From Streptomyces cadmiisoli (lineage in GTDB: Bacteria; Actinomycetota; Actinomycetes; Streptomycetales; Streptomycetaceae): a stretch of 64,000 bases of DNA. Where the stretch lies: contig NZ_CP030073.1 in the NCBI RefSeq assembly GCF_003261055.1, positions 6,882,001 through 6,946,000 of the forward strand, read 5' to 3'. The first letter of the stretch is position 1, and every line of letters begins with the position of its first letter. A model generated the notes under the pieces. The model ran no database searches, was not told the DNA's origin, and saw only the letters and a list, made by a program, of their open reading frames with translations. A program made the translations under genes and the position numbers. Shown here piece after piece: positions 55,627-64,000 of the stretch.

Positions 55627-56628
55627 GTGCGCCGACGCTCCCTGCTCATCGCCGTCCCCGCTGGACTGGTCACGCTCGCCGCATGCGGCGACGACGGGTC
55701 CGCCTCGAGCGAGGCCACCACCAGTCCGTCGCCCTCGGCTCCCGAGACGTCGGGCGCGCCCGCGCCGAAGATCGTCGACGGACCGCTGCCGGCCATCACC
55801 GCGGGGACGAAGTTCGACGAGAAGCCCACCGTGGCCAAGGGCACCGGCGAGCCGTCGAAGGACCTCGCGGTGAAGACGGTCATCGCGGGCGGCGGCCAGA
55901 CCGTCGCGGAGAACGACTACATCCAGGCGAACTACCTGGGCCAGATCTGGTCCACCGCCAAGGTGTTCGACAACTCCTACGACCGCGGCACGCCGCTGGT
56001 CATCCAGCTCGCCCCGGGCAGCATCATCGACGGCTGGCGCTACGCGCTGAGCGGCAAGAAGGCCGGCAGCCGCGTCCAGATGGCCGTCCCGCCCACCTGG
56101 GGCTACGGCGAGCAGGGCAACGCGCAGGCGGGCATCAAGGGCACCGACACGCTGGTCTTCGTGGTCGACATCCAGGCCAGCTTCAATTCGCGCAGCTCCG
56201 CCAAGGGCACGCAGGTCGATCAGGCCGACGCCGACCTGCCGCAGGTGGGCACCAACACCGACGGCAAGGCGCCGGCCATCGAGGTCCCCAAGGCCGACCC
56301 GCCGACCAAGCTCGTGGCCGAGTACGTCCTGGAGGGTGACGGAGCGGAGGTCGCCGCCGAGGACAGCCTGCTCGTGCAGTACCGCGGCGTGCTCTGGGAC
56401 ACGGGCAAGGAGTTCGACTCGACGTATTCCCGCAACGCGCTGGCCTCGTTCTCGCTCCAGCAGGTCGTCAAGGGCTGGGCCCAGGGCCTGACCGGCAAGA
56501 AGGTCGGCAGCCGGGTCCTGATCGTCATCCCGCCGGACCTGGGCTACGGCGACAACCCGCCCAGCGGCAGCGGCATCAAGAAGGACTCCACACTGGTCTT
56601 CTCCGTGGACATCCTGGCCAAGATGTGA
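55627..56628 (+). CDS. lipoprotein with two FKBP-type peptidyl-prolyl isomerase domains
   Basis: The 333-residue precursor has a lipobox LVTLAACGD (Cys about 20) and a Ser/Thr/Pro-rich linker. Two FKBP domains follow (about 85-185 and 225-332), each with the pattern KVFDNSYDRGTP or KEFDSTYSRNAL and the PPxxGYG loop. It likely folds secreted proteins outside the membrane. The GTG start has GAGG upstream. A cytosolic single-domain FKBP follows. Confidence 0.93.
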   Translation: MRRRSLLIAVPAGLVTLAACGDDGSASSEATTSPSPSAPETSGAPAPKIVDGPLPAITAGTKFDEKPTVAKGTGEPSKDLAVKTVIAGGGQTVAENDYIQANYLGQIWSTAKVFDNSYDRGTPLVIQLAPGSIIDGWRYALSGKKAGSRVQMAVPPTWGYGEQGNAQAGIKGTDTLVFVVDIQASFNSRSSAKGTQVDQADADLPQVGTNTDGKAPAIEVPKADPPTKLVAEYVLEGDGAEVAAEDSLLVQYRGVLWDTGKEFDSTYSRNALASFSLQQVVKGWAQGLTGKKVGSRVLIVIPPDLGYGDNPPSGSGIKKDSTLVFSVDILAKM

Positions 56629-56730
56629 GCGAGCCCATGATCGCGTCGGGCCCGCCCGGCGAGGCGTGATCGCCGATGGGATGCAAGACTGTCCGAGTTG
56701 CCTTGTCGTACATCAGCAGGAGCCAGTGAA

Positions 56731-57105
56731 GTGAGCATCGAGAAGCCCGAGATCGACTTCCCCGGTGGCGAGCCCCCGAAGGACCTCGAGATCAAGGACA
56801 TCTGGGAGGGTGACGGGCCGGAGGCCAAGGCGGGCGACACCGTCTCCGTCCACTACGTGGGCGTGGCCTTCTCCACCGGTGAGGAGTTCGACGCCTCCTG
56901 GAACCGCGGCACGCCGCTCCAGTTCCAGCTCGGCATCGGCCAGGTCATCCCCGGATGGGACAAGGGCGTGCAGGGCATGAAGGTCGGCGGGCGCCGCCAG
57001 CTGATCATCCCCGCGCACCTCGCCTACGGCGACCGTGGCGCCGGTGGCGGCCGGATCGCCCCGGGCGAGACGCTGATCTTCGTCTGCGACCTGGTCGCGG
57101 TCTGA
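56731..57105 (+). CDS. FKBP-type peptidyl-prolyl cis-trans isomerase (cytosolic)
   Basis: The 124-residue protein is a single FKBP domain without signal peptide. Active-site residues are in VHYVGVAFSTGEEFDASW, GQVIPGWDKGVQGMKVGGRR and AHLAYGDRG. AGGAG lies 9 bases before the GTG at 56731. It lies 102 nt after the lipoprotein FKBP gene and ends before a strong terminator. Confidence 0.95.
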   Translation: MSIEKPEIDFPGGEPPKDLEIKDIWEGDGPEAKAGDTVSVHYVGVAFSTGEEFDASWNRGTPLQFQLGIGQVIPGWDKGVQGMKVGGRRQLIIPAHLAYGDRGAGGGRIAPGETLIFVCDLVAV

Positions 57106-57192
57106 GCGGCGTACCCGCACCGGCGGACGCGGGCGCTGGTCGCCGTGGCGCCATCGTGCCTCGTTCGCGCTGATCCGATCGGATCCGATCAA

Positions 57193-57226
57193 CGAGGGCC
57201 CATGCCTGTTCGGGCATGGGCCCTCG
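57193..57226 (+). terminator. terminator after the FKBP genes
   Basis: A 14-bp stem (57193-57206 with 57213-57226) with a 6-nt loop is followed by GCTTTT. It separates the FKBP genes from pafBC. Confidence 0.9.
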
Positions 57227-57291
57227 GCTTTTGCCCCGACACCGCGGAGCGGTACGGTCATCCGTCAGAAGCACCATAGGGAAGGGCGTCG

Positions 57292-58269
57292 ATGGCCATT
57301 GCCAAGGCCGAGCGGCTGATGAACCTGGCGCTGTGTCTGCTGGGGACGAGGCGGCCGCTCAGCAAGCGCGAGCTTCGCGATTCCATCGAGGCGTACGTCG
57401 AGGCCGTGAAGCCGGAGAAGGGCGCGGCCGGGTCCGACGACTCCTTCAACCGGATGTTCGAGCGCGACAAGGACGACCTGCGCGAGCTGGGCCTGGTCAT
57501 CGAGACCGTGGAGAACATCGACGGCGAGGTCGGCTACCTGGCCCGCCGCGACAGCAACCGGCTCCCGCCGATCACCCTCGACGCCGAGGAGGCCGCGGCC
57601 CTCGGGCTGGCCGCCAAGGTCTGGCAGCAGGCCAGGCTCGCGGGGGCGGCGAGCGGCGCCCTGCAGAAGCTGCGCGCGGCCGGACTCCCCGAGGACGTCG
57701 ACCCGTACGAGGCCCACGGTGCCCTGGAGCCGCGCATCCCGGTGCACGAGGCCGCGTTCGAGCCCCTGATGCTGGCCTGCCGCGACCGCCGGCCCGTGGT
57801 CTTCGAGTACCGCAAGGCGACCGCCGCCCACCCCGAGACCCGGCACGTCGAGCCATGGGCGCTGGAGTGCTGGCGGGGGCACTGGTACCTGGCGGGCTGG
57901 GACCGCGACCGCGCGGCGGAGCGGGTCTTCCGGCTGTCGCGGATCACCGGCAGGGTGCGCGCCCGCACCGGGCGGTTCGGCGCCGAGGTCCCCGACGTCG
58001 TCACGGTCCGCGAGACCGTCGCGAGCTGGGCGGGCGAGACCGCCGACCGCAGCGCCCTGATCCGGCTGCGCTCGGGCGCGGGCTACCCGTTGCGGGCCCG
58101 TGCCGCTTCCGTACGGGAAGGCGAGGACGGCTGGGACGAGTTGGAGATCCCGTACGGGCACGGGCTGGACGCCTGGCTGGTGGAGTTCGGGCCCGACGTG
58201 GTGGTCCTGGAACCCGCCGAGCTGCGGGCCGACGTGGTGGACCGGCTGCGTGCCGTGGCCAAGGGTTGA
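57292..58269 (+). CDS. pafB: WYL-domain transcriptional regulator PafB
   Basis: The 325-residue protein has an N-terminal winged helix (about 5-65; RRPLSKRELRDSIEAYV) and a WYL domain (about 140-300) with WALECWRGHWYLAGWDRDR. PafB and PafC form a heteromeric activator of DNA-damage genes in mycobacteria. AGGGAAGGG precedes the ATG; a TACGGT hexamer is near 57252. PafC begins 17 nt after its stop. Confidence 0.95.
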   Translation: MAIAKAERLMNLALCLLGTRRPLSKRELRDSIEAYVEAVKPEKGAAGSDDSFNRMFERDKDDLRELGLVIETVENIDGEVGYLARRDSNRLPPITLDAEEAAALGLAAKVWQQARLAGAASGALQKLRAAGLPEDVDPYEAHGALEPRIPVHEAAFEPLMLACRDRRPVVFEYRKATAAHPETRHVEPWALECWRGHWYLAGWDRDRAAERVFRLSRITGRVRARTGRFGAEVPDVVTVRETVASWAGETADRSALIRLRSGAGYPLRARAASVREGEDGWDELEIPYGHGLDAWLVEFGPDVVVLEPAELRADVVDRLRAVAKG

Positions 58270-58286
58270 GGGGGCGGAAGAAGACA

Positions 58287-59339
58287 GTGGCTGGCAAACC
58301 CGCACGGCCGGCGAACGCCATCGACCAGACCCGGCGGATGCTCTCCCTGGTCACCTACCTCAGGGAGCGGCCCGGCGCCCGGATCGAGGACGTCGCCCGC
58401 GCCTTCGGCATCACCGAGGACGAGCTGGTCTCGGACCTCGATCTGCTGCCCATGTGCGGCACGAGCTTCCGCGGCGGCGACCTGCTCGACATCGACACCG
58501 ACGGCGAGCGCATCTGGTGGCACAACCCTGCCGCCCTCGGCGCGGAGGCGGCCGAGCCGCTGCGGCTCGCCGCCGACGAGGCCACCGCCCTGCTGGTGGC
58601 CGCGCGTGCCGTGGCCACCCTGCCCGGCCTGCGCGAGAGCGACCGGCAGGCGCTGCTGCGCGCCACCGCCAAGGTGGAGGCCGCCGCCGGTGAGGCGGCC
58701 GGCGCCAGCTCCCGGCTGTCGGTCACCTTCGAATCGGAGGGCGGCGTCTTCGCGGACGTCGACCGGGCGATCTCGGAGCGCCGCCGGCTGTGGATCAGGT
58801 ACTACTCGCCGGCCCGTGACGAGGTCACCGAGCGCGAGGTCGACCCGATCCGCCTGGTCAGCGTCGGCCACACCTATCTCGAGGGCTGGTGCTACCGCTC
58901 CGAGGCGCGCCGCACCTTCCGGCTCGACCGGGTCGCCGAGATCCGGATCCTCGACGAGCCGTCCGCTCCGCCCGAGATCGAGCTGCGGGACCTGTCCGAG
59001 GGGCTCGTGCAGCCCGCGGCGGAGGACCCGGAGGTCGTCGTCGAGGTCGGTCCCGCCGGACGCTGGGTCGCCGAGTACTACCCGCACGACAGCGCCGATG
59101 AGCTTCCGGACGGCGGGCTGCGTATCACCCTGCGGACCCCCGACCCCGCGTCGCTGCGCCGACTGGCGCTGCGCCTCGGGCACGACGGGCGGATCGTCGC
59201 CCCCCAGGAGCTGGCCGACAGCGCCCGGCAGGCGGCCCGCGACGCCCTGGCGGCGTACGACGGGATCGAGGTGACGGCTCCGCGCGAGGGGCGGGACCGG
59301 GCGGACGACGGGCAGTACGACAGGCAGGAGCAGGGATGA
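58287..59339 (+). CDS. pafC: WYL-domain transcriptional regulator PafC
   Basis: The 350-residue protein has an N-terminal HTH-like region (about 10-60; EDVARAFGITEDELVSDL) and a WYL domain (about 150-240) with WIRYYSPARDEVTEREVDP and YLEGWCYRSEARRTFRLDR. It partners PafB. The GTG at 58287 is preceded by GGCGGAAG. Its TGA overlaps the ATG of the next gene (ATGA at 59336-59339). Confidence 0.95.
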   Translation: MAGKPARPANAIDQTRRMLSLVTYLRERPGARIEDVARAFGITEDELVSDLDLLPMCGTSFRGGDLLDIDTDGERIWWHNPAALGAEAAEPLRLAADEATALLVAARAVATLPGLRESDRQALLRATAKVEAAAGEAAGASSRLSVTFESEGGVFADVDRAISERRRLWIRYYSPARDEVTEREVDPIRLVSVGHTYLEGWCYRSEARRTFRLDRVAEIRILDEPSAPPEIELRDLSEGLVQPAAEDPEVVVEVGPAGRWVAEYYPHDSADELPDGGLRITLRTPDPASLRRLALRLGHDGRIVAPQELADSARQAARDALAAYDGIEVTAPREGRDRADDGQYDRQEQG

Positions 59340-59632
59340 CCGTGACCGAGTCGGCGTCGTCAGGTGCGGGCATGTCGGTGGCGTCCGCGTTCGCCGGGAT
59401 GAGAAGCGTGGCGCCGGTGGTGTTCAAGGCCGGCTGCCCGGACTGCCGGAGCCGTTTCGAACTCGCCGCCGGCGCCCTGCTGCTCGCCATCGGTGCCAGC
59501 AGCCGCACCACCTTCTACTCCTTCACCTGCCCCGAGTGCGGCGCGTCCGTGCGCAAGCCGGCCGGTGATCGCGTCGTCGAACTGCTCATCGGGGGCGGCG
59601 TCAGGACCCTCCGGCTGCATTCGACGGTCTGA
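59336..59632 (+). CDS. small zinc-ribbon protein, coupled to pafC
   Basis: The 98-residue protein contains two CxxC pairs (AGCPDCRSRFE and FTCPECGASV) about 32 residues apart, forming a zinc ribbon that encloses a hydrophobic stretch (AAGALLLAIGA). Function unknown. Start and pafC stop overlap as ATGA, so translation is coupled. A role in PafBC regulation is possible only by position. Confidence 0.8.
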   Translation: MTVTESASSGAGMSVASAFAGMRSVAPVVFKAGCPDCRSRFELAAGALLLAIGASSRTTFYSFTCPECGASVRKPAGDRVVELLIGGGVRTLRLHSTV

Positions 59633-59686
59633 GACGCGAGGACGCCGCCCGTACTTCCGCCGGGCGGACGGTCTAGGCTCGGCGTC

Positions 59687-59881
59687 ATGTTCTGGCCGAT
59701 GTTCGCGGTAGCCGTGGGTTTCCTGGGTCTCGCCGTTCTGGGCGTGCTCGCCGTCCGGGTCTTCGTGGAGGCGCGGCGCCTGGGCAGCCAGGTGTCGGAG
59801 TCCGCACGCCGGATCAGCCGCGCCGCGGAGGACCTCGAGCGCGCCGCGGTCAGCACGGCCCGGTCCGCGGACGCGCTCTGA
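59687..59881 (+). CDS. small membrane protein with C-terminal helix
   Basis: The 64-residue protein has one N-terminal membrane segment (about 5-26; FAVAVGFLGLAVLGVLAVRV) and a charged amphipathic helix (27-62) likely to form a coiled coil. This is the shape of TatB/TatA-like or DUF948-like small proteins, but the TatA signature is absent. TAGGCT (59674-59679) ends 7 nt before the ATG and no Shine-Dalgarno is present, suggesting a leaderless message. Confidence 0.75.
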   Translation: MFWPMFAVAVGFLGLAVLGVLAVRVFVEARRLGSQVSESARRISRAAEDLERAAVSTARSADAL

Positions 59882-60074
59882 GCGGTTCTGCGCGGTCCTG
59901 TGAGCACTGCGTTTGATGTGCTGTGGGCCCCTTCGCCCTGTCAACTTGCCGGGCACGGCAGGTACGCTGCTGGTCGCGGCCCGGAAAACGAGGCTCGGAC
60001 CGTGGACCGGGAGTACGCACAGGGATTGCCCTCCGTTCACCCCTGAGCGCTACGATCGCTGGCAGCACCATCGA

Positions 60075-60101
60075 TCGGACACATGTCCGACCGGTCGGAC
60101 A
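60075..60101. promoter_or_regulatory. triple TCGGACA element in the tatA upstream region
   Basis: TCGGACA (60075-60081) and its inverse TGTCCGA (60084-60090) flank two bases, and a third direct copy lies at 60095-60101. The cluster is 43 bp before the tatA ATG. It could be an operator or an RNA stem in the leader. Confidence 0.45.
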
Positions 60102-60143
60102 GGTTCCACCCACCCACCCGCCTCGGTGAGAAGGTAAAGAGAT

Positions 60144-60431
60144 ATGTTCGGAAGGCTCGGACCCACCGAGATCATTCTCATCCTCGTCGTCATCATCCTG
60201 CTGTTCGGCGCGAAGAAGCTTCCGGACATGGCGCGCTCCCTCGGCAAGTCCGCGCGCATCCTCAAGAGCGAGGCGAAGGCGATGAAGGAGGACGGCAAGT
60301 CCTCCGCCCCGGCGGACCCGCCGAAGGCCGACGACGACCAGCAGCCCGCTCAGCGCATCATCCAGGCCGCACCCGGCGACGTGACCAGCTCCCGCCCGGT
60401 CTCCGAGCCGACGGACACGACCAAGCGCTGA
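60144..60431 (+). CDS. tatA: Sec-independent protein translocase TatA
   Basis: The 95-residue protein has the short membrane helix (about 8-24), the FGAKKLPDMARSLGK hinge and amphipathic helix, and a disordered Pro/Asp-rich tail. TatA multimers form the pore of the twin-arginine system, which is heavily used in Streptomyces. The Shine-Dalgarno GAGAAGG is about 8 bases upstream. tatC follows after 47 nt; tatB is not in the window. Confidence 0.96.
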   Translation: MFGRLGPTEIILILVVIILLFGAKKLPDMARSLGKSARILKSEAKAMKEDGKSSAPADPPKADDDQQPAQRIIQAAPGDVTSSRPVSEPTDTTKR

Positions 60432-60478
60432 CGCAGGGCCGGTGACCTCCGGCCCGCCGCACGAGATGGGAACGTGGG

Positions 60479-61432
60479 TTGCTGAAGTCTGCCCGCAAGC
60501 AGGAGAAGGATCCCGAGGGGCGGATGCCCCTCGCGGAGCACCTCCGTGAGCTCCGCAACCGGCTCGCGAAGGCCTTGCTGGCGATCATCCTCGTTACGGT
60601 CGTCGCCGCTTTCTTCTACAACGACATCATCAACTTCTTCACCGAGCCGATCCTCGACTCGGTGGGTTGCTCGCAGTCCTTCGAGGAACTCGCGCGGTCC
60701 GCAGGCGACAAGGCGGAGCCGTGCGCGCAGATCACCATCAACGGTCTGCTCACCCCCTTCACACTCGCGCTGAAGGTGTCCCTGATGGCCGGTGTCGTGC
60801 TGGCCTCCCCGGTCTGGCTCTACCAGCTGTGGGCCTTCGTGGCGCCGGGTCTGCACCGGCACGAGAAGAAGTACGCCTACGCGTTCGTCGCCACCGGCTT
60901 CCCGCTGTTCCTCTGCGGTGCCTACTTCGCCTACGCGGTGCTGCCGACCACGGCGAACGTCCTGATCGAGTTCACACCGTTCGGCGTCGACAACCTGCTG
61001 CCGCTGGACGATCTGCTCGACCTCGTGACCCGCATGGTCATCGTCTTCGGCCTCTCCTTCGAGCTGCCCCTGCTGCTGGTGATGCTCAACTTCACCGGTG
61101 CCATCTCCGGCAAGCGGATGCTCGGCTGGTGGCGCGGCATGATCATGGGCATCACGGTCTTCGCGGCCGTCGCCACGCCCAGCACGGACCCGCTGACCAT
61201 GATGGCGCTGGCCGGGCCGATCTGGATCCTGTACTTCACCGCCGTGGCCGTCGCGCTGGCCAACGACCGGCGCAGGCGCCGCCGCGAGGCGCTGGAGCCC
61301 GACGACGACGAGGCCTCCGACCTCGATCTGACCCCCGAGCAGGTCGGCGAGGTCGAGACCGTGAGCGCGCACCGCGCCCTGCCCGAGCAGTCGAGCAAGG
61401 ACCGGGTCAACGGTTATGACGACGTGACCTGA
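60479..61432 (+). CDS. tatC: Sec-independent protein translocase TatC
   Basis: The 317-residue protein has six membrane segments and the family motifs MPLAEHLRELRNRL near the N terminus, FVAPGLHRHEKKYA and LLVMLNFTGAIS. The C-terminal 55 residues form a charged cytoplasmic tail. It recognises twin-arginine signal peptides. The best start is the TTG at 60479, since upstream in-frame codons are closed by stops; GGGA lies about nine bases before. It forms an operon with tatA. Confidence 0.95.
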   Translation: MLKSARKQEKDPEGRMPLAEHLRELRNRLAKALLAIILVTVVAAFFYNDIINFFTEPILDSVGCSQSFEELARSAGDKAEPCAQITINGLLTPFTLALKVSLMAGVVLASPVWLYQLWAFVAPGLHRHEKKYAYAFVATGFPLFLCGAYFAYAVLPTTANVLIEFTPFGVDNLLPLDDLLDLVTRMVIVFGLSFELPLLLVMLNFTGAISGKRMLGWWRGMIMGITVFAAVATPSTDPLTMMALAGPIWILYFTAVAVALANDRRRRRREALEPDDDEASDLDLTPEQVGEVETVSAHRALPEQSSKDRVNGYDDVT

Positions 61433-61463
61433 ACATCGGCGAGCACCTCGTAGGGTCACTCCC

Positions 61464-62354
61464 GTGACCAGCGAGATCACTCTCTTCGTCAACCCCACCG
61501 CGGGCCGCGGCCGGGGCGCCCGAGCGGCGCGGCCGGCCGCTTCCGCGTTGCGGGCGGCAGGATTCCAGGTGCGTACGGTCATGGGGGAGAACCCCGAGGA
61601 CGCACTCGCCCGCGCCCGCGCCGCCGTCGCGGACGGCACCGGCGCCCTGGTCGCCGTCGGCGGCGACGGCATGGTGAACCTCGCCCTGCACGCCGTCGCG
61701 GGCACGGACACCCCGCTCGGCCTCGTCCCGGCCGGCACCGGGAACGACTTCGCCCGTGCCCTCGGACTGCCGATACGCGACCCGGACGCCGCGGGCCGGG
61801 TGGTCGCCGAAGGCCTCAGGGAGGACCGCATCAGGGCGATCGACCTCGGCCGGGTCGGCGACCGGTGGTTCGGCACGGTCCTGGCCTCCGGCTTCGACTC
61901 CCGGGTCAACGACCGCGGCAACCGCATGAGGTGGCCGTCCGGCCGCCTCAAGTACGACGTGGCGATGATCGCCGAACTGGCCGCCTTCCGGCCGTTCCCG
62001 TACCGGATCACGCTGGACGACGGCGCCGTCACGGAGATCGAGGCGACCCTGGTGGCGGTCGGCAACGGACCGTCCTACGGCGGCGGGATGCGGATCTGCC
62101 CCGGCGCCGATCCCGGCGACGGGCTGTTCGACGTCACGGTGGTCGGCGACTGCAGCCGTACGACGCTGCTGCGGGTCTTTCCGACGGTGTACCGGGGCGG
62201 GCACGTCGGCCATCCCAAGGTCTCCGTGCACCGCGCCTCGCAGGTCGAGCTCATGGCGGAGGGGATCACCGGCTACGCGGACGGGGAACCGCTCGGCCCG
62301 CTGCCGCTGACCGCCCGGTGCATACCCGGCGCCGTCCGGGTCGTGGTCCCCTGA
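61464..62354 (+). CDS. diacylglycerol kinase family lipid kinase
   Basis: The 296-residue protein has the DAGK catalytic motifs FVNPTAGRGRG (8-18), VAVGGDGMVNLAL (about 62-74) and GLVPAGTGNDFARAL (about 85-99). It probably phosphorylates diacylglycerol or a related lipid at the membrane. TAGGGT (61451-61456) ends 7 nt before the GTG and no Shine-Dalgarno is present, consistent with a leaderless mRNA separate from tatC. Confidence 0.93.
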   Translation: MTSEITLFVNPTAGRGRGARAARPAASALRAAGFQVRTVMGENPEDALARARAAVADGTGALVAVGGDGMVNLALHAVAGTDTPLGLVPAGTGNDFARALGLPIRDPDAAGRVVAEGLREDRIRAIDLGRVGDRWFGTVLASGFDSRVNDRGNRMRWPSGRLKYDVAMIAELAAFRPFPYRITLDDGAVTEIEATLVAVGNGPSYGGGMRICPGADPGDGLFDVTVVGDCSRTTLLRVFPTVYRGGHVGHPKVSVHRASQVELMAEGITGYADGEPLGPLPLTARCIPGAVRVVVP

Positions 62355-62439
62355 GCTGCGGCTATCACCGCATTCGCCGGGCCGGATCCGGATAATGATC
62401 GTCCTGTTGTCGGTGCCGCCCGGTACGCTCGAAAGCACG

Positions 62440-64000
62440 ATGACAGAGGACCTCTCACCGGCCGAGCGGTACGCGGCGTCACGTCGGCGTGCCGTCGAGC
62501 AGGCCACCGCGCTCGCCTCCTTCCGCGAGATGTACGACTTCGGCCTGGACCCGTTCCAGATCGAGGCCTGCCAGGCACTCGAATCCGGCAAGGGCGTACT
62601 GGTGGCCGCGCCCACCGGCTCGGGCAAGACGATCGTCGGCGAGTTCGCCGTCCACCTCGCCCTCCAGGAGGGCAAGAAGTGCTTCTACACGACGCCCATC
62701 AAGGCGTTGTCGAACCAGAAGTACGCCGATCTGTGCCGTCGTTACGGCAGTGACCGGGTCGGTCTGCTCACCGGCGACAACAGTGTCAACTCCGACGCGC
62801 CGGTGGTCGTGATGACCACCGAGGTCCTGCGGAACATGCTGTACGCCGGTTCGCAGACCCTCCTCGGCCTCGGGTACGTGGTCATGGACGAGGTGCACTA
62901 CCTGTCCGACCGCTTCCGCGGCGCGGTGTGGGAAGAGGTGATCATCCACCTGCCGGAGTCGGTGACGCTGGTGTCGCTGTCCGCGACCGTGTCGAACGCC
63001 GAGGAGTTCGGCGACTGGCTCGACACCGTCCGCGGCGACACCGAGGTGATCGTCTCCGAGCACCGCCCGGTGCCGCTGTTCCAGCACGTGCTCGCCGGGC
63101 GCCGGATGTACGACCTGTTCGAGGAGGGCGAGGGCAACAAGAAGGCCGTCAATCCCGACCTCACGCGCATGGCGCGCATGGAGGCGACCCGCCCGTCGTA
63201 CCAGGACCGCAGACGGGGCCGCGCAATGCGCGAGGCCGACCGCGAGCGGGAGCGGCGGCAGCGGTCGCGGGTGTGGACGCCGAGCCGGCCCGAGGTGATC
63301 GAGCGGCTCGACTCCGAGGGGCTGCTCCCCGCGATCACGTTCATCTTCAGCCGGGCCGCCTGCGAGGCGGCCGTCCAGCAGTGCCTGTACGCGGGCCTGC
63401 GGCTGAACGACGACGAGGCGCGGGCGAAGGTGCGCGCCCTGGTGGAGGAGCGCACGGCGTCCATTCCCACCGAGGACCTGCACGTCCTCGGCTACTACGA
63501 GTGGCTGGAGGGCCTGGAGCGCGGTATAGCCGCTCACCACGCGGGCATGCTGCCGACCTTCAAGGAGGTCGTCGAGGAACTGTTCGTCAGGGGACTGGTC
63601 AAGGCGGTCTTCGCGACCGAGACGCTGGCGCTCGGCATCAACATGCCGGCCCGGTCGGTGGTGCTGGAGAAGCTCGTCAAGTGGAACGGCGAGCAGCACG
63701 CCGACATCACCCCCGGCGAGTACACGCAGCTGACGGGGCGTGCCGGACGCCGCGGCATCGATGTCGAGGGCCACGCCGTGGTGCTGTGGCAGCGGGGGAT
63801 GAGCCCCGAGCACCTGGCGGGCCTGGCCGGCACGCGCACCTATCCGCTGCGGTCCAGCTTCAAGCCGTCGTACAACATGGCGGTCAACCTCGTCGAGCAG
63901 TTCGGCCGGCACCGCTCGCGCGAGCTGCTGGAGACCTCCTTCGCACAGTTCCAGGCCGACAAGTCGGTGGTCGGGATCTCGCGGCAGGTGCAGCGCAACG
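62440..64000 (+). CDS. helY: DEVH-box RNA helicase, HelY/Mtr4-like (3'-truncated)
   Basis: The first 520 residues are visible and the frame runs off the window. Motifs are the Q-like start FGLDPFQIEACQAL, Walker A AAPTGSGKT (about 58-66), TTPIKALSNQKY, DEVHYLSD (motif II), LSATVSN (motif III) and, in the second lobe, ATETLALGINMP and QLTGRAGRRG (motif VI). This is the Ski2/Mtr4 superfamily-2 type, called HelY in mycobacteria, where it also follows the tat and paf genes. A basic insert (about 245-285) separates the lobes. A TACGCT hexamer (62424-62429) lies 10 nt before the ATG. Confidence 0.93.
   Translation, partial: MTEDLSPAERYAASRRRAVEQATALASFREMYDFGLDPFQIEACQALESGKGVLVAAPTGSGKTIVGEFAVHLALQEGKKCFYTTPIKALSNQKYADLCRRYGSDRVGLLTGDNSVNSDAPVVVMTTEVLRNMLYAGSQTLLGLGYVVMDEVHYLSDRFRGAVWEEVIIHLPESVTLVSLSATVSNAEEFGDWLDTVRGDTEVIVSEHRPVPLFQHVLAGRRMYDLFEEGEGNKKAVNPDLTRMARMEATRPSYQDRRRGRAMREADRERERRQRSRVWTPSRPEVIERLDSEGLLPAITFIFSRAACEAAVQQCLYAGLRLNDDEARAKVRALVEERTASIPTEDLHVLGYYEWLEGLERGIAAHHAGMLPTFKEVVEELFVRGLVKAVFATETLALGINMPARSVVLEKLVKWNGEQHADITPGEYTQLTGRAGRRGIDVEGHAVVLWQRGMSPEHLAGLAGTRTYPLRSSFKPSYNMAVNLVEQFGRHRSRELLETSFAQFQADKSVVGISRQVQRN

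Overview
The window is about 72% G+C by eye, has strong G/C bias at third codon positions, many GTG starts, chaplins, mycothiol synthesis and a Pup-proteasome locus. Together these point to a Streptomyces chromosome, core region. From memory, gene order closely follows the S. coelicolor block running from the gluconate genes through gylR/metH and the proteasome locus to tatAC and the HelY-like helicase. No CRISPR array, intact insertion sequence or prophage was seen. One tRNA gene is present, tRNA-Leu(GAG).

Layout. 0-4 kb: end of a cytochrome b gene, gluconate permease and kinase with a divergent GntR regulator, and a YchJ-type protein. 4-9.2 kb: a two-gene cassette of an epsilon-polylysine-synthetase-like membrane NRPS overlapping an M1 metallopeptidase. 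9.5-12.6 kb: tRNA-Leu, an M20 peptidase and the chaplins chpH and chpC. 12.6-21 kb: housekeeping and poorly known genes, including a RecD-like protein with degenerate ATPase motifs, an aldo/keto reductase, an LLM oxidoreductase, a ferritin-like protein and CorA. 20.4-25.2 kb: an actinobacterial block of phosphomutase-like protein, DUF3090, SCO1664-like protein and mshC, then a PAC2 gene facing it. 25.3-31.4 kb: a FadR-like regulator and the glycerol operon glpF-glpK-glpD with its IclR-type repressor gylR. 31.7-39.7 kb: metH, a HAD phosphatase and two tandem solute-binding lipoproteins. 39.7-45.2 kb: a response regulator, a RecB-type nuclease, a site-2 protease and a tRNA methyltransferase. 45.2-59.6 kb: ferredoxin, arc, dop, pup, an endonuclease VII-like ORF, prcB, prcA, a LacI/MFS pair, pafA, two FKBP proteins, pafB and pafC. 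59.7-64 kb: tatA, tatC, a diacylglycerol-kinase-like gene and the start of a DEVH helicase that runs off the end.

How genes work together. Glycerol is imported by GlpF, phosphorylated by GlpK and oxidised by GlpD. A 17-bp palindrome in front of gylR recurs imperfectly in front of glpF and is the likely GylR operator. Dop, Pup, PafA, Arc and PrcAB form the complete pupylation/proteasome machinery, and PafBC is the neighbouring WYL-type DNA-damage regulator. MshC makes mycothiol.

Most noteworthy: the Pls-like NRPS with a lysine-type specificity code coupled to an M1 peptidase; the RecD-like protein that has lost its P-loop lysine; a collagen-like Gly-Asn-Pro-Gly-Glu-Pro repeat inside ChpC; a leaderless 16-codon Cys-containing upstream ORF ahead of pup; and about ten genes with a TANNNT hexamer 6-8 nt before the start codon, suggesting leaderless transcripts. 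Many intergenic gaps carry long, near-perfect hairpins that look like terminators.
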